From JANQQN01 sp964519665 (GTDB taxonomy: Bacteria > Myxococcota > Kuafuiibacteriia > Kuafuiibacteriales > Kuafuiibacteriaceae), in NCBI GenBank assembly GCA_964519665.1, contig CAZFIV010000018.1, forward strand, positions 1-64,000: DNA of 64,000 nt, written 5' to 3'. The notes under the pieces are model-generated. The model was not told where the DNA came from. It saw nothing but the letters and a program-made list of their open reading frames with translations, and did no database searches. The translations under genes and the position numbers were made by a program. Numbering within the stretch: position 1 is the first letter of the stretch; every line of letters starts with the position of its first letter. Shown here in pieces: positions 35,009-43,823 of the stretch.

Positions 35009-36277
35009 ATGACCCGGTGCTGGACGGTCTCTTGCCTGTTCTTGGTGCTCCTGGCGAGCCCGAACGTCGCGGTAGCCCAGGAGACGGATACGACCGCCGA
35101 CGTCGGGCAGCCGTCGCTTGCCATCAAGGCCGACGCGAGCGAGACCGATTCCGGGACCGAGCAGACCTCCGACCGCCGACAGGCCACCGCCGCGCCCGAA
35201 GCGGCTCGCGACGAAGGCCAGAATCAACCTCCGCCGGCCGCAGGGAGCTCCACCACCGAAGAGAAGCCCGAGCGCGACAAGACGGCCGTGCTCGGAGCGG
35301 CCGCCCCAACGCCTCCCCAGAACCCGTACCAGCTCTTCCTCACCGTGGGCCTGCTGGTCGGTGCAGGCACGTTCGTCCCCGACGCGGACCGTGACCTGGT
35401 CGGCTACAACCTCAGCTTTTTGGGCCTGTACAAGGTCTCGGACGTCCTCGATGGACGGATCGACGTCTTCGGACTGGTTCGGGCCGACCAGTCCCTGACC
35501 GTAAACTCACAGGGCGACGACGGCAGCGTCGGCCAGCGCGAGTTCTTCTTCCGCGACATCCGAATCGGTCTGCTGGGCCGGGCCATATTGCAAGACGACT
35601 ACACAGGCCTCATTTTCGGCGGCGGCACAAGCTTCGACCTCCCCACCGGCACGCAGGCCCAGGCGCAGGGGCGCTTCGTTCGCTGGAACGTCAGCGCGAA
35701 CATGTCCCGAATCTTCTCGGACGTTGGGCCGGGCAGCCTCTTTCTCCGATTGGCCACTACCGCTCGGTTCGACTTCGGCGACGCCACTTTGGTCAATGAC
35801 ACGAACTCGGCGCTTTGCAACTCGATCTCGGCCGACGAGGCCGGCAATTGTTACTCAGGCCAGACCGGCACGACCTTTGGCTTGTTGCCCTCGCTCTCCG
35901 TGACCTACTTGTTCGGCGATTTCAACGTGGGCATCGGCATCACCTTCATCAACGTCTGGTCGGCCAGCGCCAGCGACAGCGTGGTCGTCGAAAACCCAAA
36001 CCAGGTGGGCGGGACGGTCAGCCAGTCGCCGTTCGCGACCACCGACGGACCCTATACTTTGCTCACGTCGACCGACATCTCCTTTACCTATAATCCGAAC
36101 GAGAACCTGGTGTTCACGATTGGGGTGGCCACCGTGACCAGCCCGATAGACACTTGCAACACTGACCGCGACGATCTGAGTCCCGCCGGTGACTGCGTCG
36201 TGTTCCCGTTCTACGACTTCACGGCGCCGACCAACAACGCGACGTCGTTCTACTTCAACTCGACGTTGATGTACTGA
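35009..36277 (+). CDS. Predicted outer-membrane protein with signal peptide
   Basis: 422 residues. ATG at 35009 is preceded by GGAGGTGG and gives MTRCWTVSCLFLVLLASPNVAVAQETD, a classical signal peptide with Ala-Gln cleavage. The first 90 mature residues are Pro/Glu/Thr-rich and probably disordered. The remainder alternates aromatic and small residues in strand-length blocks (QFFLTVGLLV, FFFRDIRIGLLG, YNPNENLVFTIGVATVTSP), and the last residue is Tyr-terminal, typical of a barrel C-terminus. It lies downstream of the sigma-54 activator on the same strand, separated by about 200 bases. Identity unknown. Confidence 0.62.
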   Translation: MTRCWTVSCLFLVLLASPNVAVAQETDTTADVGQPSLAIKADASETDSGTEQTSDRRQATAAPEAARDEGQNQPPPAAGSSTTEEKPERDKTAVLGAAAPTPPQNPYQLFLTVGLLVGAGTFVPDADRDLVGYNLSFLGLYKVSDVLDGRIDVFGLVRADQSLTVNSQGDDGSVGQREFFFRDIRIGLLGRAILQDDYTGLIFGGGTSFDLPTGTQAQAQGRFVRWNVSANMSRIFSDVGPGSLFLRLATTARFDFGDATLVNDTNSALCNSISADEAGNCYSGQTGTTFGLLPSLSVTYLFGDFNVGIGITFINVWSASASDSVVVENPNQVGGTVSQSPFATTDGPYTLLTSTDISFTYNPNENLVFTIGVATVTSPIDTCNTDRDDLSPAGDCVVFPFYDFTAPTNNATSFYFNSTLMY

Positions 36278-36294
36278 GTGGTCACGCCGACGCC

Positions 36295-38301
36295 TCAAGG
36301 GTCGATTTCGCGAACCCGCCCGCCGGTCACGTTCAAGTGAACGCCGGGCTTGAGGCCGACCTCGAAGATCCGAACGTACTTTCGGCGAACGATCTTGATC
36401 AGCCTTCGGCCCTTCTTGATCCGAACCCGCTTGAACGGAACCCGGCCGCGTAGGCGGACCCCATCGAGATACACGCGCGCCCCTCGCGGAGAGGTGATCG
36501 TGAGATAGCCATACCGCTTGCTCGACCGCTTGCGAGGCTTGGTGACGACCGGGGCCGCGGCAGGAGGAGGCGGCGGAGGCGGCTCCACGGGGGGCGGGGC
36601 CGCAGGCGGCGGGGCCGGCGGCGGCGGTTCGGGCGCCGACTCGAGCGGGGCCTGTGCAGCGTCCGACCGTCGAGCGGGCTTGTCGGAACCGGGCTCCTCG
36701 GGAACCAAGGGCGGCACCGAATCCCCGGCGACCGCCCCGAAGAGAGAGCGGTTGCTCCATCCGCCCTGAATGACGAAATGAGCACCAAAGCCGATGCAGA
36801 TGCCGACGACCAAAGTGAGCATGTCTCGAAGCCATCGGGAGCCCCGACGGACCTTGGGGGGCTCTTTGGGGGGCTCGGTCTGGCGGTCCGGCGCCGGAGA
36901 CTTTTCGAGCGCATCGATCTCCGAAGACACGTGATCGATCGCGTCGAGCAAGGCTCGTGAAGTATCGCGCGACGGGGGCGACGGCGCGGCCGGGACGGCC
37001 GGAGCCGCCGCCGCCACCGGAACGACCGGAGGAGCCGCATCGGAGGCCGACACAGGAATCGTGAAGGCCAGCTTTCGACTCGCCGTTTCCGACTGAGGCC
37101 CCGGCGGAGGCTGCCGAGAACCGAATTGGGAAGCGTCGAGCGGTGCCGAGCCAGCCACCATCCCTTGCAAGAGAGCCCGCAGCTCTTCTTCGACATTGGC
37201 GGGGCCGTCCTTCGGCCACGGGCCCGGGTCGCCAACCTCGAGCAGATACGTGAGGTCGAGGCGCGGCGCGGTGGCTTTGATGGTTGCTGGCACTTGCTGA
37301 GGACCCATCTCCGCCTCCGGAAACAGTCGTTTCATAAGGACATGAACCTCGTGGTCCCCCGCTGTCCAGCCGCCCGCCTGCGCCGCCCTTCGCAAGCCCT
37401 CCGCAAAGGCCAGCGCGGTCGGCGGACGCTGCTGAGGGTCGTTGGCCAGTGCGCTCTCCAGCACCGCCGCCAAATCGGGAGCGGCGTAGGCTAGAAGTTT
37501 GGCGAGGTCGGGGCGCTCCTGGTTGACGATGGCAAACAGCGTCGGTGCGACGGCGCCGCGATCGAACAGCGGCTTGCCGGTAAGCAGCTCGGTCAGAACG
37601 ATCGCGGCCGAAAACACGTCGGAAGCTGCAGTCACCGGCTTAGCCGTGATCTGCTCTGGTGACAGATACCGCGTCGTTCCCTTGACCACACCGACCCGGG
37701 TCACGACCTCGGACAGCTCGGATTTGGCGATCCCGAAGTCGGTCAGCTTGGTGTGGCCATCGAACCCGACCAGGATGTTGCCGGGTGTGACGTCGCGATG
37801 AACGAGACCGAGCGGACGCCCGTCTTCCAACCGGAAGGAGTGGGCGTAGTGCAGACCTTCAAGCACTTGCACCATGATGTGGATTCCGACCCCGGGTGGC
37901 ACCGCGACGCCGTCGGCGAAGCAGGCACGCTGGACCTGCAGCAGATTTCGGCCGCGGACGAACTCCAGAACCAAGCAGAGCTCGGTTGAGGTCTCAAAGC
38001 TTCCCACCACCGACACAATGTTGCGATGATCAAAGCGCGACATCACCGCAGTTTCGGCGCGAAACATTTCGACGTAGCCGTCGGGGTCGTCGGTGTGAAT
38101 AGGAAGCCGCTTGAGCACCACCTCGGATGTGCCGGACGCAACATCGAGAGGGGACACGAGGAAAACTTCGCCCATCCCACCGCGCTGAATGACCCGGTCG
38201 ATGCGATACTCACCGACCGTATCGCCGACCCGAAGGATAGCGTTCGGACCAGCGCCCGACAGAACGCCCGCGGCGGGAAAAGCGGAAGAAGATTCCGACA
38301 T
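36295..38301 (-). CDS. Membrane serine/threonine protein kinase with C-terminal PEGA-like domain
   Basis: About 668 residues. The kinase domain covers roughly 20-300: glycine loop IQRGGMGEVFLV, catalytic VHRDVTPGNILV and TDFGIAKSE. A transmembrane segment near 505-525 (LRDMLTLVVGICIGFGAHF) is followed by a Pro-rich extracytoplasmic stretch of about 50 residues and a final PEGA-like domain (GYLTITSPRGARVYLDGVRL, VPFKRVRI). ATG at 38301 is preferred over TTG at 38319. It starts 63 bases after the hscA stop on the same strand, so it may be co-transcribed with isc. Substrates are unknown. Confidence 0.88.
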   Translation of the reverse strand: MSESSSAFPAAGVLSGAGPNAILRVGDTVGEYRIDRVIQRGGMGEVFLVSPLDVASGTSEVVLKRLPIHTDDPDGYVEMFRAETAVMSRFDHRNIVSVVGSFETSTELCLVLEFVRGRNLLQVQRACFADGVAVPPGVGIHIMVQVLEGLHYAHSFRLEDGRPLGLVHRDVTPGNILVGFDGHTKLTDFGIAKSELSEVVTRVGVVKGTTRYLSPEQITAKPVTAASDVFSAAIVLTELLTGKPLFDRGAVAPTLFAIVNQERPDLAKLLAYAAPDLAAVLESALANDPQQRPPTALAFAEGLRRAAQAGGWTAGDHEVHVLMKRLFPEAEMGPQQVPATIKATAPRLDLTYLLEVGDPGPWPKDGPANVEEELRALLQGMVAGSAPLDASQFGSRQPPPGPQSETASRKLAFTIPVSASDAAPPVVPVAAAAPAVPAAPSPPSRDTSRALLDAIDHVSSEIDALEKSPAPDRQTEPPKEPPKVRRGSRWLRDMLTLVVGICIGFGAHFVIQGGWSNRSLFGAVAGDSVPPLVPEEPGSDKPARRSDAAQAPLESAPEPPPPAPPPAAPPPVEPPPPPPPAAAPVVTKPRKRSSKRYGYLTITSPRGARVYLDGVRLRGRVPFKRVRIKKGRRLIKIVRRKYVRIFEVGLKPGVHLNVTGGRVREIDP

Positions 38302-38364
38302 GCGGCGCGAGCATAACAAACGTCGCGGCGATGTTCTCGGGTTGGCCCCCGATGGGGAACGATA

Positions 38365-40218
38365 TCAGGCGAATTCGTCTGCTTTTTGACCGGCCAAAGC
38401 TGCGGCGATCGTGCGGTTCATCCGACGTACGGCAAAGTCGGCCGACAACTCGTCCAAAGCAGCGACCTGCTCTTTGATTGTGGTCGGCTGATTCCCCTTG
38501 GCGGCATCCCTGACCGCTCGCGCCGCTTCCTGCAGCGCTGCCCGCTCCGAATCATCGAGCAAGGTGCCATCGTCGTCCAGCGCGTGCTCCAGCGCCGCGA
38601 CGATCCGCTCGGCCTCGACACGAGCATCAGCCAATAGGCGCTGATGAACATCGTCCTCCGCGTGCTCGTACGATTCGAGAATCATGCGCTCGATGGTCTC
38701 GTCATCGAGCCCGTACGATGGCTTGACCTGGACCGCCGCTCGCTTCCCAGTGGTCTCTTCTTCGGCCGAAACGTCCAAAATCCCGTCGGCATCGACATTG
38801 AAAGTGACCATCACTCGGCCCATCCCGGCGGCGGCGGGCGGTAGTCCCGAGAGCTTGAATCGCGCCAACGAGCGGCAGTCATCCACCATCTCTCGTTCGC
38901 CCTGAACGACGTGAAAGTCCATGCCGGTCTGTCCGTCGGCGTAGGTCGTGAACTCCTGCTGCGCGGTGGCGGGAATGGTTTGATTCCGGTGAAGAACCTT
39001 AGCGACTACGCTCCCCATGGTCTCGACCCCGAGCGACAGGGGTAAGACGTCGAGCAACAGCACGTCGTCGCGGGGACCGCTCCCTCCGAGCAAGTCCGCC
39101 TGCACAGAAGCCCCCAGTGCGACGACCTGGTCGGGGTCCAGCTCGGCGTAGGGCTTCTGTCCGAAGATCTCCTCGACGAACTCGCGGACCGCCGGCACTC
39201 GGGTCGAGCCGCCCACCAGCACGACCCCGTCGAGGTCACGGCCGTCGACTTCGATGTCTTTGAGGACACGCCGGATCGGTCCGAGCGTTCGACGAAGAGT
39301 GCCGGCGATCAGCCCATTCATATCGGCTCGGGTGAGGGTCTCGGAACGGCCCTCGATGGTGAGGGTCACACTGTCCGCCTCGGTCAGCGCCTCTTTGGCG
39401 CGACGCGCTTGAGCGAGCGCTCGCGCTGCTGCATCGGGCGGACACTTTCCGGGGTCGATGCCCTGCCGCTTCAAGAAGTGCTCAGCGATGTCGCGGTCGA
39501 AATCGTCGCCACCCAGGCGGCTGTCACCGCCGGTGGTCAACACCTGAAAGACGCCTCGGTCGAGCTTGAGGATCGAGATGTCGAAGGTGCCACCGCCGAG
39601 ATCGAAGACGGCGAACAGGCCCTCCTCGTTCTTGTCGAGCCCGTACGCCAGTGCGGCGGCGGTCGGTTCGTTCAACAGCCGCAGAACGTTGAGGCCGGCC
39701 AGTCGAGCCGCGTCCTTGGTCGCCTGGCGCTGGGCGTCGTCGAAATACGCGGGAACGGTGATGACCACCCCTTCGAGCGGCCCTTCGAGGGCTCGCTCAG
39801 CCCGGTCTTTCAGCGGCCTCAACACCTCGGCGGAGACTTCCATCGGAGTGACCCGCCGATCCGGAGTGTCGAAATAAACGACCGGCCCATCGACGTCCGA
39901 AGAGAAATGGTAGGGGGTGAGCTCGTCGGCGTTGTGCGCCTCGACTTGGGATCGCCCCATGAAGCGTTTCGCTGACGCGATCGTCACCCCTTCGGTACGG
40001 CCCACATACGCCCGAGCAGCGTGCCCGACTTCGACTTTTCCGCCGGGCCCATACCAGACGACCGACGGCGTCGTCACCCGCCCCTCGTCGTCAGCCAGAA
40101 CCTTCGGATTCCCATCGCGGACCACCGCCACCAACGAGTACGTGGTGCCCAAGTCGATGCCCGCGACCCGGCCCGCACACCTTTGTTTCGGGCCGGAGCC
40201 GATCTGCAACAATGCCAT
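38365..40218 (-). CDS. hscA: Fe-S cluster assembly chaperone HscA (Hsp70 family)
   Basis: 617 residues. The N-terminus has the Hsp70 nucleotide-binding signature VAGIDLGTTYSLVAVV, then FDLGGGTFDISIL and VVLVGGSTRVPAV; a substrate-binding domain and an alpha-helical lid follow. HscA uses ATP to act on the Fe-S scaffold IscU, with help from HscB. The location, directly after hscB and in a five-gene isc cluster, separates it from the general chaperone DnaK. The start is an ATG abutting the hscB stop. No anomalies seen. Confidence 0.93.
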   Translation of the reverse strand: MALLQIGSGPKQRCAGRVAGIDLGTTYSLVAVVRDGNPKVLADDEGRVTTPSVVWYGPGGKVEVGHAARAYVGRTEGVTIASAKRFMGRSQVEAHNADELTPYHFSSDVDGPVVYFDTPDRRVTPMEVSAEVLRPLKDRAERALEGPLEGVVITVPAYFDDAQRQATKDAARLAGLNVLRLLNEPTAAALAYGLDKNEEGLFAVFDLGGGTFDISILKLDRGVFQVLTTGGDSRLGGDDFDRDIAEHFLKRQGIDPGKCPPDAAARALAQARRAKEALTEADSVTLTIEGRSETLTRADMNGLIAGTLRRTLGPIRRVLKDIEVDGRDLDGVVLVGGSTRVPAVREFVEEIFGQKPYAELDPDQVVALGASVQADLLGGSGPRDDVLLLDVLPLSLGVETMGSVVAKVLHRNQTIPATAQQEFTTYADGQTGMDFHVVQGEREMVDDCRSLARFKLSGLPPAAAGMGRVMVTFNVDADGILDVSAEEETTGKRAAVQVKPSYGLDDETIERMILESYEHAEDDVHQRLLADARVEAERIVAALEHALDDDGTLLDDSERAALQEAARAVRDAAKGNQPTTIKEQVAALDELSADFAVRRMNRTIAAALAGQKADEFA

Positions 40219-40812
40219 CTACAAAATCTCCTCGAGCTTAGCGTCGATCCGGTCGAGCAACCGCCGCAAGTACCTCAGCTCATCGAGCGCCCGGGCCGCG
40301 GCTTCCTGCTCGCCTTCTCCATCGTCGAAGTAAGAACGCAGCCCGTCCATCAAGTTCCGCTTGCGGGTCTCGATGGGACCGCGTCGAGCTTCGAGCGACT
40401 CGACAGATGTCGCTTCGTCGACCGCCTCTTGCTGTTCCAGCATTTCCATCAGAAACGCCGGGTCTTTGGTGCGAGTCATCTCGTCGATGACGACCCCCTG
40501 GAGCGACATGAGATACTCGGCGCGCGTCTGCTGGTCTTTGAGCGCCCGATAGGCGTCGTTCAAGTAGGCTGTTTGTTCGACGGCCAGCCGGCGCTCGAGA
40601 GCGCTCGCAGAACGCCCTAAACGGTCGGGATGAACGTCTCGCGATGCCTCACGAAAAGAGCGATCGACCTCGGCTCGGTCCAGCGCCATCATTGGCGGCA
40701 GACTCAAAGCCTCGAAGTAATTGCGAGCGCCGACGGGCTGGATCTTTCGGCAGTGCCGACAAAACACAGGTCCTGGGTCGTCGGTGCCGCAGGACCAGCA
40801 GGACACATCCAT
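40219..40812 (-). CDS. hscB: Fe-S assembly co-chaperone HscB with N-terminal tetracysteine motif
   Basis: 197 residues. Residues 5-21 carry C-x2-C at 5 and 8 and C-x2-C at 18 and 21 (MDVSCWSCG then FCRHC). This arrangement matches the zinc-binding N-terminal motif known from eukaryotic HSC20/HSCB and is absent in E. coli HscB. The J-domain follows with HPD at 61-63 (DVHPDRLG) and a helical C-terminal domain that binds IscU. The J-domain stimulates the HscA ATPase. It sits between iscA (11 bases) and hscA (no gap). Confidence 0.92.
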   Translation of the reverse strand: MDVSCWSCGTDDPGPVFCRHCRKIQPVGARNYFEALSLPPMMALDRAEVDRSFREASRDVHPDRLGRSASALERRLAVEQTAYLNDAYRALKDQQTRAEYLMSLQGVVIDEMTRTKDPAFLMEMLEQQEAVDEATSVESLEARRGPIETRKRNLMDGLRSYFDDGEGEQEAAARALDELRYLRRLLDRIDAKLEEIL

Positions 40813-40823
40813 GGTCGTACAGG

Positions 40824-41195
40824 TCAGACCGGCGTGAAGCTCTCGCCGCAGCCGCAGCCTCGACCGGCGTTCGGGTTCTCGAACTTGAAGCCCGACTCCA
40901 TGAGTCCGGTCTTGTAGTCGAGGGTCGAACCCTGGAGATACAGCAGGCTCTTGGGGTCCACGAACACCCGCACGCCGTGCGCGTCGATCACTTTATCGCC
41001 GGCCTTGGTGTCTGTCTCCGGATCGAGGAAGTACGACAGCCCGCTGCAACCGCCACCCCGGACACCGATCCGAAGCCCGGCCCCCACCGGCGCGTTGTTG
41101 TCGGTCAGGTACTTCTTGATCGCATCCGCCGCAGCGACGGTGACCTCGACGGTCCCCGTCGCTTTCGGCGTTGGCTGCACGATATTCAGAGCCAT
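40824..41195 (-). CDS. iscA: Fe-S carrier/assembly protein IscA
   Basis: A 123-residue A-type carrier. Three conserved cysteines are visible: GGCSGLSYF in the middle and GCGCGESF near the end. These coordinate an iron or a [2Fe-2S]/[4Fe-4S] cluster for delivery to apo-proteins. The first 15 residues are a short family-untypical extension. It lies nine bases after iscU and before hscB in the isc cluster. Confidence 0.93.
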   Translation of the reverse strand: MALNIVQPTPKATGTVEVTVAAADAIKKYLTDNNAPVGAGLRIGVRGGGCSGLSYFLDPETDTKAGDKVIDAHGVRVFVDPKSLLYLQGSTLDYKTGLMESGFKFENPNAGRGCGCGESFTPV

Positions 41196-41204
41196 GATCC
41201 AACC

Positions 41205-41612
41205 TCAGCCTTCGGCCGCGTCGTCGATGCTGATGCCTTTTTTCTTCTTCCAGTCGGAGACCGCGGCCTTGATCGCGTCTTCGGCCAGCACCGAGCAGTG
41301 AACCTTCACCGGGGGCAGCGAGAGCTCTTCCACGATAGCGTTGTTCTTGAGCCCTTCGGCCCAGTCAACGCTCTTGCCTTTGACCCACTCGGTCACCAGC
41401 GACGACGATGCGATCGCCGAGCCGCAGCCGAAAGTCTTGAATTTGGCGTCTTCGATGACCCCCTCGTCGGAGACCTTGATCTGCAAACGCATGACGTCGC
41501 CGCAGGCGGGCGCGCCAACGAGACCGGTGCCCACATTGGGGTCGTTCTTGTCGAGCGTACCGACGTTGCGGGGATTCTCGTAATGATCGATGACTTTATC
41601 GTTGTAAGCCAT
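41205..41612 (-). CDS. iscU: Fe-S cluster scaffold protein IscU
   Basis: 135 residues. Ligand cysteines are at 37 (GAPACGDVM), 63 (TFGCGSA) and 106 (KVHCSVL), with a conserved Asp39. IscU receives sulfur from IscS and iron to build a [2Fe-2S] cluster. ATG at 41612 is chosen because AGGAGG lies seven bases upstream and the family start is MAYNDKVIDHYENPRNVG; the longer frame to 41654 would read through the iscS stop. It sits 27 bases after iscS. Confidence 0.96.
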   Translation of the reverse strand: MAYNDKVIDHYENPRNVGTLDKNDPNVGTGLVGAPACGDVMRLQIKVSDEGVIEDAKFKTFGCGSAIASSSLVTEWVKGKSVDWAEGLKNNAIVEELSLPPVKVHCSVLAEDAIKAAVSDWKKKKGISIDDAAEG

Positions 41613-41638
41613 GGCTAACTTCCTCCTGTTCGCCGGCC

Positions 41639-43012
41639 TTAATGCGCGGCCCATTCGATGGTTTTTAGGTCGACACCTTCTTTGACCATCTCGTAAAGCG
41701 GGGACATCTCGCGCAGACGCTTCACTGCGTCTACGACGAGATTGCCCACGAAGTCGATTTCTTCCTCGGTGGTGAAGCGACCGATGCCGAACCGGATCGA
41801 GCTGTGGGCGAGTTCATCGCCCACCCCGAGTGCCCGTAGGACATACGATGGCTCGAGCGACGCCGACGTGCAGGCGGAGCCCGAAGACACGGCGACGTCT
41901 TTGATGGCCATGATGAGCGCCTCGCCCTCTACATACGCGAAAGAGACGTTCAGGTTTCCAGGGAGTCGATGTTCAGGGTGGCCGTTGAGGTAGATATCTT
42001 CGAGCTCACCCTTGAAACGGTCCCACAGACGCGTTCGCAGCCGAATGCAGCGCTCTGCCTCTTCGGACATCTCATCGCGACAGAGCTCGGCGGCCTTCCC
42101 TAGCCCGACGATTCCCGCCACGTTGAGGGTACCGGACCGCATACCGCGCTCGTGACCGCCGCCGTCGAAAGCGGCTTCGACGCGGACTCGAGGCTTCCGG
42201 CGTCGGACGTAGATCGCGCCGACGCCCTTCGGTCCGTACATTTTGTGCCCGCTGATCGAAAGCAGGTCGATGTTCATGTCGTTGACGTCGATCGGGAGCT
42301 TCCCAACCGCTTGGACGGCGTCGGTATGGAAAAGCACCCCGCGCTCGCGACAGAGGGCGCCGATGTCCTTCACGGGCTGGACGACCCCGATCTCATTGTT
42401 GGCCATCATGATCGACACGAGCAGGGTCTTGTCGGTCATGGCGTCTCGAAGCTTGTCGAGGTTGACCAAACCGTTTTTTTCGACCGGCAGATAAGTAACC
42501 CGGAAGCCTTCCTTCTCGAGCCGCTTCGCACTGTCGAGAATGGCTTTGTGCTCGGTTTCAAGGGTGATGATGTGGTCACCCTTGGCCTTGAAGTACTCGA
42601 ACGCACCTCCGGCTTCCCGCACTGCGGCGAGGTCGATCGAGCCCAGCCGAGCGGGAACCTTGTCGGCGGCGTCGGGAATCTGCCCAGCGGCGTCGGCGGC
42701 GGCAAGGGCATCGACCAGAATCTTGTCTGCGTCGGTCATGCCGTACATGTGCGCGACACCCTTGAGCGCCAGGTTATCGGACTCGGTCGCACCGGAGGTG
42801 AAGATGATCTCCGCTGGCGTGCCTCCGATGAGCTGCGCAACCTGCTCACGCGCGTAGTCCACCGCCTCTTCAGCGATCCAGCCGAACTGGTGAGACCTCG
42901 ACGCGGCGTTGCCAAACCTATCGGTGAAATAGGGTTGCATGGTTTCCACCACCCGTGGGTCGATGGGTGTGGTCGAGTTGTAATCCATGTAGATGGGGGT
43001 TTTGACAGTCAT
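41639..43012 (-). CDS. iscS: Cysteine desulfurase IscS with a 50-residue insertion
   Basis: 457 residues, against 404 in E. coli. PLP-binding Lys lies in SGHKMYGPKG, and the catalytic Cys is in SSGSACTSASLEP. Between ALKGVAHMYG (residue 92) and YFKAKGDHIITLETEHK (from about 140) lies an insertion of about 50 residues (ADAAGQIPDAADKVPARL and neighbours) that E. coli IscS lacks; the fold around it is preserved. The enzyme removes sulfur from cysteine to form a persulfide for IscU. Its first four bases overlap the stop of the MerR-type gene (ATGA). Confidence 0.95.
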   Translation of the reverse strand: MTVKTPIYMDYNSTTPIDPRVVETMQPYFTDRFGNAASRSHQFGWIAEEAVDYAREQVAQLIGGTPAEIIFTSGATESDNLALKGVAHMYGMTDADKILVDALAAADAAGQIPDAADKVPARLGSIDLAAVREAGGAFEYFKAKGDHIITLETEHKAILDSAKRLEKEGFRVTYLPVEKNGLVNLDKLRDAMTDKTLLVSIMMANNEIGVVQPVKDIGALCRERGVLFHTDAVQAVGKLPIDVNDMNIDLLSISGHKMYGPKGVGAIYVRRRKPRVRVEAAFDGGGHERGMRSGTLNVAGIVGLGKAAELCRDEMSEEAERCIRLRTRLWDRFKGELEDIYLNGHPEHRLPGNLNVSFAYVEGEALIMAIKDVAVSSGSACTSASLEPSYVLRALGVGDELAHSSIRFGIGRFTTEEEIDFVGNLVVDAVKRLREMSPLYEMVKEGVDLKTIEWAAH

Positions 43013-43518
43013 CTCGAAGTCCCTTCACCGCTATGGTGAATGCCCGTAATCAACACCGGGGCCTCAATTTCGTGGGGTCGGTCGCAGTGTTTGCACTCGA
43101 CGTATTCGGTTTCAGGCGCACAAGCCGTGCAGCCCGCCAGGTAGGTCAACCCGTCTTGGAGCTCGGTTTCCAGCCGTTTGAGCTCATCGATCTGCGTTCG
43201 AACTTGGCGCAGTTTGGCCTCGAAGAGCTGCCGGGCTCGCTCCATTGCGGCGGGCCCTCGCTGAGCCGATTCGAGGTCATCGAGAAAGCTCCGAATCTCC
43301 GTCAACGACAGTCCGAGCGTCTGGAGACGGTCGATCCAGCCCAGCCGAACGAGCGCATGCTGGTCGTAGAGGCGGTGTCCGCCTTCGCTTCGAAGCGCAG
43401 GCCCGAGCAGTCCCATTCCCTCGTACAATCGGACGGCGCGCGCACTTCGCCGCGCACGTTTCGCGAGGTCTCCGATCCGCAGCGCTCTTCCGTGCGGAAT
43501 ATCGACAAGGGCATTCAC
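43009..43518 (-). CDS. MerR-family regulator with a four-cysteine C-terminal motif, probable isc regulator
   Basis: 169 residues. The N-terminal helix-turn-helix is RIGDLAKRARRSARAVRLYE with the following GLLGPALRSEGGHRLYD wing, a MerR signature. A long coiled helix (about 85-125) mediates dimerisation. The C-terminus has C130, C133, C142 and C145 in CTAC and CKHC, a C-x2-C-x8-C-x2-C set that could hold zinc or an Fe-S cluster; it differs from the SoxR motif C-x2-C-x-C-x5-C. In the operon it takes the place normally held by IscR. A 9-2-9 dyad lies about 80 bases upstream. Regulatory role is inferred. Confidence 0.85.
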   Translation of the reverse strand: MNALVDIPHGRALRIGDLAKRARRSARAVRLYEGMGLLGPALRSEGGHRLYDQHALVRLGWIDRLQTLGLSLTEIRSFLDDLESAQRGPAAMERARQLFEAKLRQVRTQIDELKRLETELQDGLTYLAGCTACAPETEYVECKHCDRPHEIEAPVLITGIHHSGEGTSR

Positions 43519-43600
43519 TACGAGTATCGACCTTCAGCCCACCGACTCTGCTCGGCAGCCCATCGCGCCAGGCGCAATAGGCCCGAGCTCGTGCTGACGA

Positions 43601-43620
43601 CCCTAACGTTGACGTTAAGG
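43601..43620 (-). promoter_or_regulatory. MerR-type dyad operator overlapping a candidate -35 of the isc operon
   Basis: CCCTAACGT at 43601-43609 and ACGTTAAGG at 43612-43620 are inverted copies matching in eight of nine positions around a two-base centre. This is the length and geometry of MerR-family operators. On the minus strand it directly follows TTGACC (43624-43619), a good -35, though no convincing -10 is seen at the expected distance. It lies 83 bases upstream of the MerR-type gene heading the isc operon. Confidence 0.6.
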
Positions 43621-43823
43621 TCAAGTTTCGTCGCGGGTACAGACTCTATGGTGAACCTTGTCGTTTGCGTCAAGTTCAACAGTGCCACCGACGACCTTCG
43701 GAGCAAAGAACGCCGCGGCAGACCGACAGGTCGGCACTAGTGCCTACATAGACTTACTCTATGTAATGCTGGAGATAAAAAAATGTATTGAACGCGTTTC
43801 AATTGACGTTAAATTCGTCACTG

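Noticed and set aside
36518..36769. Gly-rich plus-strand frame in the kinase gene
   Set aside because: It is the reverse complement of the Pro-rich linker codons of the kinase.
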